From Cytobacillus oceanisediminis (GTDB taxonomy: Bacteria > Bacillota > Bacilli > Bacillales > Cytobacillaceae), in contig NZ_CP065511.1 of assembly GCF_022811925.1 (NCBI RefSeq), positions 2,349,501 through 2,413,500 on the forward strand: a stretch of 64,000 bases of DNA, read 5' to 3'. Numbering within the stretch: position 1 is the stretch's first letter; every line of letters begins with the position of its first letter. A program made the position numbers and the translations under genes. The notes below the pieces were generated by a model. It saw only the letters and a program-made list of their open reading frames with translations. It was not told the DNA's origin and did not search any database. Shown here one piece after another: positions 19,733-28,600 of the stretch.

Positions 19733-20080
19733 ATGCAATATGAGATGGAAAAAGCTAACCTGCTCGCTGAAAATATTAAGGATTTTATTGCGTTCATTAA
19801 TAAAAATCTCGAAAGAAATATCTTTTATATGGACACAGACAAATTACAGCAAATCAAATTGATTGCTGAAGACTTTAAGTTTCATATCCTCGCAAATGAG
19901 CTGTTTAGAATCAATCGCTTTGTCTGGGATCCAAAGTACTCTATTTATTTGGTGAATCGGTTTGTAGAAGGGCTCACCATTATTGATGAATATGTACAAA
20001 GAAACTATAACAGCCTGTTTATGGTGTCTGGAAGATTATATACATTGAAGAATCTCAGTTCTTTATTCAGCAATGAGTAA
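19733..20080 (+). CDS. Hypothetical protein (115 aa)
   Basis: ATG 19733 follows AAGGAGATG. The product looks soluble and mainly helical, opening YEMEKANLLAENIKDFIAFINKNLERNIFYM and ending with a leucine-rich segment. No motif or family is recognised. It stands alone between the osmoprotectant transporter and the cysteine desulfidase gene. Confidence 0.65.
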   Translation: MQYEMEKANLLAENIKDFIAFINKNLERNIFYMDTDKLQQIKLIAEDFKFHILANELFRINRFVWDPKYSIYLVNRFVEGLTIIDEYVQRNYNSLFMVSGRLYTLKNLSSLFSNE

Positions 20081-20218
20081 ACAGTCAGAGCTGCTCCTAT
20101 TTTCATGATTCCAAAGAGTTTTAGTATGGAAGGAAATATTGCCTCTCTTCATTTTTCACTATTTGGATTATAATAGTATAAGTTCATTCTTTTATTTTAA
20201 ACAATTAGGGGTATGAAA

Positions 20219-21493
20219 ATGGAGAAGCACAAGATCTTAAGAATTCTGGAAAAAGAATTAGTGGTTGCCCTTGGATGTACGGAACCTGTTGCAATTGCAC
20301 TCGCAGCAGCCATGGCAAAGAGCCATGCAAAAGGGGAAATAAAAGAGCTTTGCTTAAAAGCGAGCGGAAACATCATCAAAAATGCAAAATCAGTCGGAAT
20401 TCCCGGCATGAATTCCTATGGTCTTGATTTCGCAGCGGCAATCGGCGCTGTGGCTGGGGACCCTGCAAGAAAGCTGGAAGTATTAGAGGGAGTGGGGCCT
20501 GAAGATGAGCTTCTGGCGCTGAAACTTATTGAAGAAGGAAAAGTTACTTCCCTCCAGGCGGAGACACCGAAAAGGCTTTATATCGAAGCGGTATTAAAAA
20601 CAGATATGCAGACTTCCAGAGTGGTAATCTCTGATAACCACAGCAATATTACTTTAATTGAGGTTGATGGTGAGATTATCTACCAGGGCGGATGTGAAAA
20701 TATAGGAATCCAATCTGAAGAAGATGAATTAATTGCACTCACCATTGATGAGATATATGAATGGGTGCTTAGTGTGGAAATCAGCTCCCTATCACTTATA
20801 AAAAAGAGTATTGAGCTCAATCGGGTCATTGGAATGGAAGGCCTATCGGGCGAGTATGGCCTAAAGGTAGGGAAAACGATAAAGAGGAATGTGGAAATGG
20901 GCATCTTGTCGGATGATATTGCTACTGCGGCAATGTCTTTGGCTGCAGCTGGATCAGATGCGAGAATGGCAGGATCCACACTTCCTGTTATGGCAAACAC
21001 CGGAAGCGGCAACCAGGGAATCGCAGTCACACTTCCAGTTGTTGCTGCTGCAGAAAGACTTAAGGTTACAGAGGAAAAAATGATTCGGGCAGTTGCACTC
21101 AGTCATCTGATAACCATCCATATAAAATCCAAATTTGGCCGGCTTTCGGCTTTATGCGGTGTAACTGCTGCAGGTATGGGGGCAAGTGCAGCCATCGTGT
21201 ATTTGCTTGATGGACAGCTTCAGCAAATCAAAGCAGCCATTCAAAACACAATCGGGAATGTTTCCGGAATGATCTGTGACGGAGCAAAAGCCGGCTGTGC
21301 CATGAAAGTGTCTACCTGTTCCAATGTAGCTGTGCAGTCTGCCCTTCTTGCACTCAACGATCAGGAAATCAAATCAACCGATGGATTTATTCACGATGAT
21401 GTTGAAAAAAGTATCGAGAGTTTCTGTAAATTAGGAAATGAAGGAACCCGTCATACGGATGAGCTGATTTTGAAATTGATGATGGAGAAATAA
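20219..21493 (+). CDS. L-cysteine desulfidase family protein (UPF0597/CyuA-like)
   Basis: About 424 residues. ATG 20219 is chosen because AGGGG lies 7 bases upstream; ATG 20213 would abut it. The family is shown by VALGCTEPVAIALAAA at the N-terminus, ANTGSGNQGIAVTLPV in the middle and CDGAKAGCAMK with a nearby Cys-containing STCSN. These are the conserved cysteines proposed to bind a [4Fe-4S] cluster. Characterised members degrade L-cysteine to sulphide, pyruvate and ammonia. A -10-like TATAAT with TATAAG lies about 45 bases upstream. The gene is monocistronic. Confidence 0.85.
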   Translation: MEKHKILRILEKELVVALGCTEPVAIALAAAMAKSHAKGEIKELCLKASGNIIKNAKSVGIPGMNSYGLDFAAAIGAVAGDPARKLEVLEGVGPEDELLALKLIEEGKVTSLQAETPKRLYIEAVLKTDMQTSRVVISDNHSNITLIEVDGEIIYQGGCENIGIQSEEDELIALTIDEIYEWVLSVEISSLSLIKKSIELNRVIGMEGLSGEYGLKVGKTIKRNVEMGILSDDIATAAMSLAAAGSDARMAGSTLPVMANTGSGNQGIAVTLPVVAAAERLKVTEEKMIRAVALSHLITIHIKSKFGRLSALCGVTAAGMGASAAIVYLLDGQLQQIKAAIQNTIGNVSGMICDGAKAGCAMKVSTCSNVAVQSALLALNDQEIKSTDGFIHDDVEKSIESFCKLGNEGTRHTDELILKLMMEK

Positions 21494-21497
21494 ACAG

Positions 21498-21536
21498 CCA
21501 AAAGAGGCCCCTTTCTTTAAGAAATGGGCCTTTTTG
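21498..21536 (+). terminator. Terminator
   Basis: AAGAGGCCC(C)TTTCTT and AAGAAATGGGCCTTTTT pair after the cysteine desulfidase gene. Confidence 0.75.
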
Positions 21537-21560
21537 GTGCGGTAAATGAACATGTGCGAA

Positions 21561-22256
21561 TTACGAAATCATCCCTCGTCGGAACATCTCCGCAATTGCC
21601 TGTGTCCGGTTTTGAGCTCCCAGTTTCCTGATAGCTGTTTTAATATACTGGTTGATGGTAACTTCACTGATAAACATGGAATCAGCCATTTCCTTTATGC
21701 TTTCCCCCCAGGAAATCCTCTTCATGACCTCCATTTCTCTTCTGCTTAATAGCCGGGCATCTTCTTTTCCTTCCGTTTTTTCAAGGGTTTTTCCTATGTG
21801 CTGACCAAATTGGGTATAAGAAGAAAGCTGCTGATCAGAAATTTTTCCATGCTCATCAAATTCGTTTGTGCAAATATAGCCGATGGGAACAGCGCCAAAG
21901 CAGATGGGGATAGCCAGGAAGGAGTTGACATTGGAAGTTGTTATGTATTTGATGTTTATTTGCTTTAGGTATTCAATCCCCGAACAATATTTTGCTTTTC
22001 TTTCATAGAGGGCGGAGTAAATAAGCGGCAATGAACGAATATCATCCCTGATATCTCTGATATGTATTAATCCGTGGCACGTAATAGCGATGATTCCTTC
22101 ACCAATAAAACCTAAAGGTGAATACCGGAATAAATAGGCATTTTTAACAGGAAAAATGTTCATATAAACCTCTAGAATTTTATACAGTTTTTCTTCATGA
22201 CTCTCGATATCTTCTAAATTCTGGATATTACCCAATATGGTAGATTCTATTGCCAT
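21561..22256 (-). CDS. GAF-like/LuxR-type (GerE) transcriptional regulator
   Basis: 231 residues. The N-terminal about 150 residues look like a GAF-type sensor, with VNSFLAIPICFGAVPIGYICTNEFDEHG. The C-terminal about 65 residues are a GerE HTH: LSRREMEVMKRISWGESIKEMADSMFISEVTINQYIKTAIRKLGAQNRTQAI. No phosphoacceptor domain is present, so it probably responds to a ligand. It lies divergent to the Baeyer-Villiger monooxygenase gene with 174 bases between, so that operon is the likely target. Confidence 0.82.
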   Translation of the reverse strand: MAIESTILGNIQNLEDIESHEEKLYKILEVYMNIFPVKNAYLFRYSPLGFIGEGIIAITCHGLIHIRDIRDDIRSLPLIYSALYERKAKYCSGIEYLKQINIKYITTSNVNSFLAIPICFGAVPIGYICTNEFDEHGKISDQQLSSYTQFGQHIGKTLEKTEGKEDARLLSRREMEVMKRISWGESIKEMADSMFISEVTINQYIKTAIRKLGAQNRTQAIAEMFRRGMIS

Positions 22257-22385
22257 ATTAACACCTTCCTTATAGGGATATTATATATAGAAAATTGTGA
22301 ATATTCAATACAAATGAATGATAGTAAGCTTAAGATAGAGTAAAAATATAAGTCCTGGAGAGGAGGCACTTTTTAAAAAGAAAAA

Positions 22386-22399
22386 TGTAATCGCTTTCA
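22386..22399 (+). promoter_or_regulatory. cre site (CcpA box) upstream of the monooxygenase gene
   Basis: TGTAATCGCTTTCA matches the cre consensus TGWAANCGNTNWCA at every position, 31 bases before the start codon. Repression by CcpA in the presence of glucose is expected. Confidence 0.65.
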
Positions 22400-22430
22400 A
22401 TTAAATTAATATCATGAGGAGGAAGAAAGT

Positions 22431-24077
22431 ATGTCATCATTTCAAAAATCGAACTCTCTCACGGATTTTGATGCTGTCGTCGTAGGGGCTGGTTTTTCTG
22501 GATTGTATATGCTGCATCGTTTGCGGGAGGCCGGTTTTTCCACCCGGGTATTTGAAGCAGGCGATAATGTCGGTGGGACATGGTATTGGAATCGGTATCC
22601 CGGCGCAAGATGCGATGTTGAAAGCATCTACTATAATTACACTTTTTCTGAGGAACTATTGAAAGAATGGAGCTGGTCGGCAAAATACGCCGAACAGCCT
22701 GAAATACTAAGCTACATAAATTATGTAGCAGATAAGTTTGATCTGCGGCGTGATGTGCAGTTCAATACAAGGGTGCAATCCGCGCAATTTGACGAAAAGA
22801 AAAATAGGTGGGACGTCCAATTAAATAATGGTGAAAAGGTTTCTGCCCAATATTTTATTACAGCTGTAGGGTGCTTGTCAGCGTCCAATGTACCTAAATT
22901 TAAAGGGCTGGAAAACTTTAAGGGCGAATGGCATCATACCGGGCACTGGCCGCATGAAGGAGTGAATTTCCAGGGCAAGCGCGTTGGCATCATTGGCACA
23001 GGGTCCAGCGGTATCCAGGCAATCCCTGTCATTGCAAAAGAAGCCAAGCACCTGACCGTATTCCAGCGGACCCCGCAGTACAGCAGCCCAGCCAGGAATA
23101 CGCCGAATGATCCTGAACACATGAAAAATATACGGAAAAATTACAGGGAAATCAGAGCGAAAATGCGCCATTCCATTACCGGCATACCGGAGGAGCCAAG
23201 AAACATTTCCGTGTTTGATGAATCTCCTGAAGAACGGCAAAAAGTTTTTGAAGAAGCCTGGCAAAAAGGAGGTCTGCTAAATCTTACTTACACATATAAT
23301 GACTTGTCCATTACTCCTGAAGCCAATGCCATCGTGGCGGAGTTCATCCGCTCTAAAATCCGCCAGACAGTCATAAAGCCAGAAGTGGCTGAAAAACTCC
23401 TTCCAAGGTTCTATTACGGCACCAAACGCACCATCATTGATACAGATTATTTCGAGACCTATAACCGGGATAACGTATCGCTGGTGGATGTTAAAGAAGC
23501 GCCGATTCAGGAGATTACCGCAACAGGGGTTAAGACTGCGGATGCTGAATATGAGCTTGACATGATTGTGTTTGCCACAGGATTTGATGCGATGACTGGA
23601 CCGCTGTTTAAAATCGATATCCGCGGAAAAGACGGCTTCTCCCTTAAGGAAAAATGGGCTGCCGGCTCACATACTCGAACCTATCTAGGCCTAGGCACAG
23701 CAGGTTTCCCGAACATGTTCATGCTGACCGGACCTGAGAGTCCATCCGTATTGAGCAATATGATGGTTTCGATTGAGCAGCATGTGGAATGGGTATTTGA
23801 TTGCATCAGCTATATGCGCGAACAAAACCAGGCTGTCATTGAAGTCAAGGAAGAGGCGGAAAATACATGGAGCAAGCACTGCCGTGAAATCGCCGATCAG
23901 ACTTTATTTACCAAAACAGACTCCTGGTACATGGGTGCCAATATTGAAGGAAAAGCCCGCGGCTTCCAAATCTATCTTGGCGGTGTTGGAACCTACCGAA
24001 AGATTTGTGATGAAGTCGCAGAAAAAGGCTATGAAGGTTTTATCCTGACAGCCTCTGAAAAAAGTGCTGTGAATTAA
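22431..24077 (+). CDS. Flavin-containing Baeyer-Villiger monooxygenase (cyclohexanone-monooxygenase type)
   Basis: 548 residues with two Rossmann motifs, VVVGAGFSGLYMLHRL for FAD and GIIGTGSSGIQAIPVI for NADPH. Between them lies the type I BVMO fingerprint FxGxxxHxxxWP, at residues 163-174. The GGTWYWNRYPGARCDVES segment is typical of cyclohexanone-type enzymes. It inserts one oxygen atom beside a carbonyl, converting ketones into esters or lactones with NADPH and O2. An HSL-family esterase gene follows, supporting ketone catabolism. A GAF-LuxR regulator is divergent and a cre site precedes the gene. Confidence 0.9.
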   Translation: MSSFQKSNSLTDFDAVVVGAGFSGLYMLHRLREAGFSTRVFEAGDNVGGTWYWNRYPGARCDVESIYYNYTFSEELLKEWSWSAKYAEQPEILSYINYVADKFDLRRDVQFNTRVQSAQFDEKKNRWDVQLNNGEKVSAQYFITAVGCLSASNVPKFKGLENFKGEWHHTGHWPHEGVNFQGKRVGIIGTGSSGIQAIPVIAKEAKHLTVFQRTPQYSSPARNTPNDPEHMKNIRKNYREIRAKMRHSITGIPEEPRNISVFDESPEERQKVFEEAWQKGGLLNLTYTYNDLSITPEANAIVAEFIRSKIRQTVIKPEVAEKLLPRFYYGTKRTIIDTDYFETYNRDNVSLVDVKEAPIQEITATGVKTADAEYELDMIVFATGFDAMTGPLFKIDIRGKDGFSLKEKWAAGSHTRTYLGLGTAGFPNMFMLTGPESPSVLSNMMVSIEQHVEWVFDCISYMREQNQAVIEVKEEAENTWSKHCREIADQTLFTKTDSWYMGANIEGKARGFQIYLGGVGTYRKICDEVAEKGYEGFILTASEKSAVN

Positions 24078-24082
24078 GTGGG

Positions 24083-24119
24083 TATAGATAGGGCAGGCAT
24101 TACTCCTGCCCTGTCTATA
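24083..24119 (+). promoter_or_regulatory. Long intercistronic hairpin between monooxygenase and esterase
   Basis: TATAGATAGGGCAGG and CCTGCCCTGTCTATA pair with 7 unpaired bases, but no T run follows. More likely an mRNA-stabilising or partly terminating element within the operon than a full stop. Confidence 0.55.
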
Positions 24120-24145
24120 AATATATTAATAGGGGGAAAATAATT

Positions 24146-25090
24146 ATGGCATTAGATCCGCAGGCAAAATTTTTATTGGAACAGATGGAGGCAGCAGGAG
24201 CTCCGCCGATGAGCCAGCTATCACCGGAGGAAGCCCGCCTTACCATAGATTTCAGCGCTCTGGCAGGAGAACCGGAGGAAGTAGGGAAGATTGAAAATAG
24301 AAAAATTGCTGGACCGGGAGGAGAAATACCTGTCCGAATTTATACTCCTAAAGGAGAAGGTCCATTTCCTGCGCTCGTATACTATCACGGCGGCGGCTGG
24401 GTAATCGGTGACCTGGAGACAGTAGAGGTTCCTTGCAGGCTATTAACGAATCTGGCAAATTGCGTGGTCATTTCTGTGAATTACAGACTGGCTCCAGAGC
24501 ATAAATTCCCTGCCGCTGCGGATGATTCGTATGCTGCAGTTAAGTGGGTGGCTGAAAATGCAGCATCCATTGGAGTGGATCCAAGCCGCATTGCCGTCGG
24601 CGGCGACAGTGCAGGCGGAAACCTTGCAGCCGTTGTTGCCCTCATGGCTAGAGACAAGGGCGAAATCTCACTTGCCTATCAGATGCTGATCTACCCGGTA
24701 ACCAACCATTCCTATGCTACAGAATCCTATACTGAAAACGCAGACGGCTATCTGTTAACGAAAGACAGCATGGAATGGTTCTGGAATCATTATTTGCTGA
24801 ATGAAGAGGATGGAAAAAATCCATATGCCTCTCCACTGCAGGCAAAAGACCTAAGCGGACTGCCGCCGGCATTGGTGTTAACGGGAGAATTTGACCCGCT
24901 GCGCGATGAGGGTGAAGCCTATGCTGAGCGTTTAAAAGAAGCCGGCGTCCAGGTTGAAACCAAACGATATGACGGCATGATCCATGGATTCTTTTGGATG
25001 CCAGGTGTACTGGAGCAGGGAAGAAAATCAATTGAGCAGGCGGCAGATGCTTTAAAGCGTGTGTTCCAGGACAGTGTCGCTTCGAAATAA
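24146..25090 (+). CDS. Alpha/beta hydrolase (hormone-sensitive-lipase type esterase)
   Basis: 314 residues. HGGG at 81-84 forms the oxyanion hole, Ser155 in GDSAGG is the nucleophile, an Asp in GEFDPLRDEG and a His in MIHGFFWMP complete the triad. This is family IV (HSL) carboxylesterase architecture without a signal peptide, so cytoplasmic. Following a Baeyer-Villiger monooxygenase, it would hydrolyse the ester or lactone product to a hydroxy acid or to alcohol plus acid. The start follows AGGGGGAAA. Co-transcription is likely despite the hairpin between the genes. Confidence 0.88.
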   Translation: MALDPQAKFLLEQMEAAGAPPMSQLSPEEARLTIDFSALAGEPEEVGKIENRKIAGPGGEIPVRIYTPKGEGPFPALVYYHGGGWVIGDLETVEVPCRLLTNLANCVVISVNYRLAPEHKFPAAADDSYAAVKWVAENAASIGVDPSRIAVGGDSAGGNLAAVVALMARDKGEISLAYQMLIYPVTNHSYATESYTENADGYLLTKDSMEWFWNHYLLNEEDGKNPYASPLQAKDLSGLPPALVLTGEFDPLRDEGEAYAERLKEAGVQVETKRYDGMIHGFFWMPGVLEQGRKSIEQAADALKRVFQDSVASK

Positions 25091-25101
25091 TAGATATGCA
25101 G

Positions 25102-25136
25102 ATTGGACACTTCTGATTGGGGAGTGTCCTTTTTTG
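25102..25136 (+). terminator. Terminator of the monooxygenase-esterase unit
   Basis: GGACACTTC and GGGAGTGTCC pair around a 6-base loop, then TTTTTTG. Confidence 0.75.
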
Positions 25137-25205
25137 TGTTATTTTGTAAATTAATTAATTGCTAGATTTTCTGAAGAGATCATGGCAACTATAAGTGAAA
25201 TAAAT

Positions 25206-25413
25206 GGTCGCCATGGAGAGTTCATGAAGACGAAAGTTTAAGCGAGGAAAAGAAAACGGTCGCCATAGAGCGTTCATGAAGACGAAAACGGAAGGGAGGA
25301 AAGGAAAACGGTCGCCATAGAGTGTTCATGACGACGAAAACAGGAGGGAGGAAAAGAAATTGGTCGCCATGAATCGCACATGACTACAAATAAAGAAGTA
25401 TGGAAAAGAAAAC
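25206..25413 (+). repeat. Four tandem 52-bp repeats
   Basis: Units begin with GGTCGCCAT at 25206, 25258, 25310 and 25362, a period of exactly 52 bp. They share CATGAAGACGAAA-like cores and GGGAGGAAA-like ends. The fourth copy is most diverged. Since 52 is not a multiple of three and no long frame crosses it, the array is non-coding. The remaining 280 bases up to the protease gene are AT-rich and hold only a 10-bp inverted repeat (TTGGGGTAAT at 25474 and ATTACCCCAA at 25601). Confidence 0.8.
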
Positions 25414-25693
25414 ATTCGATATAAAGCCCCTGAAATAAAAGTTTCCCCCAAACACTGGTCCCCATCGCTCAATTTGGGGTAATCAATTTCCCATTCTTCC
25501 ATATTTATATTCTTCTCCTGCCTATCAAGATGCTCTTTATCCTATTTTCGAGATAAATACCAGCTGAAAATATTAAATTTAGTAGTAATGTACCTCTTTT
25601 ATTACCCCAATTTACTGCTCACATCTCTCCCCTTTAAGATGAATATAGTAAGTATTCTTACTTTTCTATCAATTAAAGCGCAGGAGGAAAAAT

Positions 25694-28600
25694 ATGAAGT
25701 CACGCAATAATCTATTAAAAGGGGCTCTAGCTGCAAGTTTATTATTCACTGCTTCCATTCCATTTAATGTGCTTGCACAGAAGCCGGAGATCACGGTGGA
25801 CGAAGCGGAAAAAATCTTAAGTGGCCTCTCTAAAGAACAAAGAGATGCTTTAGAACAGCTTGAAATAGGGCCGGGATTTGTTATTTCCCCTGAAGTAAAT
25901 ACAACCACTCCCGAGCTGGTCGAAGTCATTGTGGAATTTAACCAGGCTCCTGCAAAGGTGGAGGTAAAGAAAGAAGCTTTAAAGAACAAAAAACTTTCTC
26001 TTTCTTCAGCTAAAGAAAAAGTAGAAAAATCCCACAGTGAATTCAAAGCCCATGTTGGCAAGCTGAAGGCTAAGAAAAGCAGTTCATTGTATGACGCCAG
26101 TAAAATTGAAGTGAAACGCGAATACAAGAATGCATTTAATGGGGTTTCCATGACACTGCCGGGTATAGCGGTGGAAGAACTCCTGCAATCAGGCGCAGTA
26201 AAAAGGATTTGGAGCAATGCACAGGTCCAGCTGGATCTTCCTTCAGCAGAGCAATCTAAAATGAAGCCGAAGATGGCAGACAGCATTCCGCAAATCGGTG
26301 TGGATAAGCTTCACGATGAAGGGGTTACCGGAAAAGGAATCAAGGTTGGAGTACTGGACACAGGAATTGATTATACGCACCCTGACTTAACAGATTCTTA
26401 TAAAGGGTACCGTGCAGAAAACGGACAAGATCCGAAAGCAGTCGATCCTGCCTCTGTGAAAGGCTGGGATTTTATCAATAATGATGCTGACCCAATGGAA
26501 GCGACCTATGATGAATGGAAAGCGGCGAATAGGCCTGAGTATCTAAATGGCTCTGCCTATTATACTTCCCATGGTACGCATGTCTCCGGCACAATTGCTG
26601 CGCAAAAAGACAATGCAGTTGATTATGCTGTTAAAGGAGTGGCGCCTGATGTAGATTTATTCGCTTACAGAGTTCTCGGTCCGTATGGTTCAGGTACGAC
26701 AGATGGAGTGCTGGCAGGCATTGATAAAGCTGTTGAGGATGGCATGGACGTAATTAATTTATCCCTAGGTGCTAGTGTAAATGATCCTTTATATCCTACA
26801 TCAGTGGCGATTAATAACGCGATGCTTTCAGGTGTCGTTTCCGTTGTCGCAGCCGGAAATGCGGGCCCGACTGAAAAGACGCTTGGATCTCCAGGTACGA
26901 GTGCGTTTGGGATTACAGTAGGTGCGAGTGATGCAGCCATTTCCATTCCGGCTTTTAAAGCCAGTGCAGGTGACAAGATTTTTGAATCTATGAAATTACT
27001 TGCCAAGAATTTTTCTGATGACTTAAAAATTCTGGAAGGTAAATCGTATCCTGTTGTGTTTACTGGGTTGGGTAAACCAGGAGATTTTACAGGGAAAGAG
27101 TTAGCTGGCAGAATTGCATTAATTGAACGCGGAGAGCTGACATTTGAGGAAAAAGTGAAAAATGCCAAAAATGCAGGCGCAGCAGCTGTCATCATTTTTA
27201 ATAACACTGAAGGTGAAATCCCTGCCTACATAGGAGAAAACACCAAATATATCCCAACGTTCCAGCTTACGAAAGCAGATGGAGACTATTTAAAAGGGAA
27301 TCCTGATGCATCTCTCACATTTGATCAGCTTGCTGAGGTTAAAACAGAAGGAGATTCTCTTGCAGACTTCAGCTCAAGAGGGCCTGTCAACAGCAATTAT
27401 GATATAAAACCGGATCTTGTGGCACCAGGGGTCTCCATATTCTCCACTTATCCGGAATTCATGAACCACCCGGAAGAGGGACATGATTATAGCTCTGCCT
27501 ACGCTAGACTGAATGGAACCTCTATGGCGACTCCTCATATCGCGGGTGTGGCAGCACTTATGCTTCAGCAAAATCCAGACATGGACCCATTCACTGTTAA
27601 AACAGCTCTAATGAACACATCTGATGATTTAAAGAGTGATTACTCAGTATATGAAGTGGGGGCTGGCCGGGTAGATGCCTATCAGGCTGTTCATTCGGAC
27701 ATATCTTTCAAAGTAATGGATCAAACCGATCATATAGAAAACGGAGAATACATCCAAGTAGATGAGATTACAGGTTCCATCAGCTACGGCAGCCATTATC
27801 TGGACAATGCGGATATCGAGGACAGCCGAAGCATACAAGTGGCGAATAATAGCAAACAGGATCAATCATTCAGAGTAGAAGTGGAATATCATGCAGCCCG
27901 GGAAGGCGTGCAGGACGGAATTAAAAATGAAATTAAAGTCACTACCCCTGAATCGCTGACAATTGGAGCAGGGAAAACAGAACAAATTAAGGCTGGAATT
28001 GTCATTCCAAAATCGGCTGAAATCGGCCGCTATGAAGGCTATATTCATGTGGTTAATCAGGCAAATCCAAATGACCGCTATCAAATTCCTTTTGCCATAA
28101 GAGTGACAGACAAAGGGATTGCCTATGCCGAGCCGCTCTCACCTTCTGTTACAACAGATACGCCATTCCATCAATACTATGCACCAGGTTCTCACTTTGT
28201 CTTTAAGTTTAAAAGTCCAATGGAAACGTTCGACCTGATTGTCAAAGATGCCAACACAGGCAAGGCTGTAGGGCTCGTAGGAAGCTATGACGGCAGCCAG
28301 GCAGTCCCTGATAAGGAATACCTGATCTTTTTTGGACACAGGGGACTTGTTTATCCATTCACTGGGAATAAGAAGCAGCCAATAGCTGATTATATTCATA
28401 AACTGCCAGAGGGCGATTATGTACTTGATCTGATCAGCCGGGATTCCGAAGGGAAAAGTTATCACTACGAGAGTGTCGGTATCGTAGATAATACCCCGCC
28501 GGAAGTGGATCTGGATATTGAACCGGGAGTCATCGAAATAAACGATGGGATGCTGACAGATGAAGACGGCCATCACGCACTCTGGGTACATGGAAATGTA

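Noticed and set aside
25206..25413. CRISPR array
   Set aside because: The repeats are contiguous 52-bp units that decay along the array, without unique spacers between conserved short repeats, and no cas genes are present.
25474..25610. 10-bp inverted repeat TTGGGGTAAT/ATTACCCCAA as an insertion element
   Set aside because: There is no target-site duplication and no transposase frame in the 117 bases between; likely chance.
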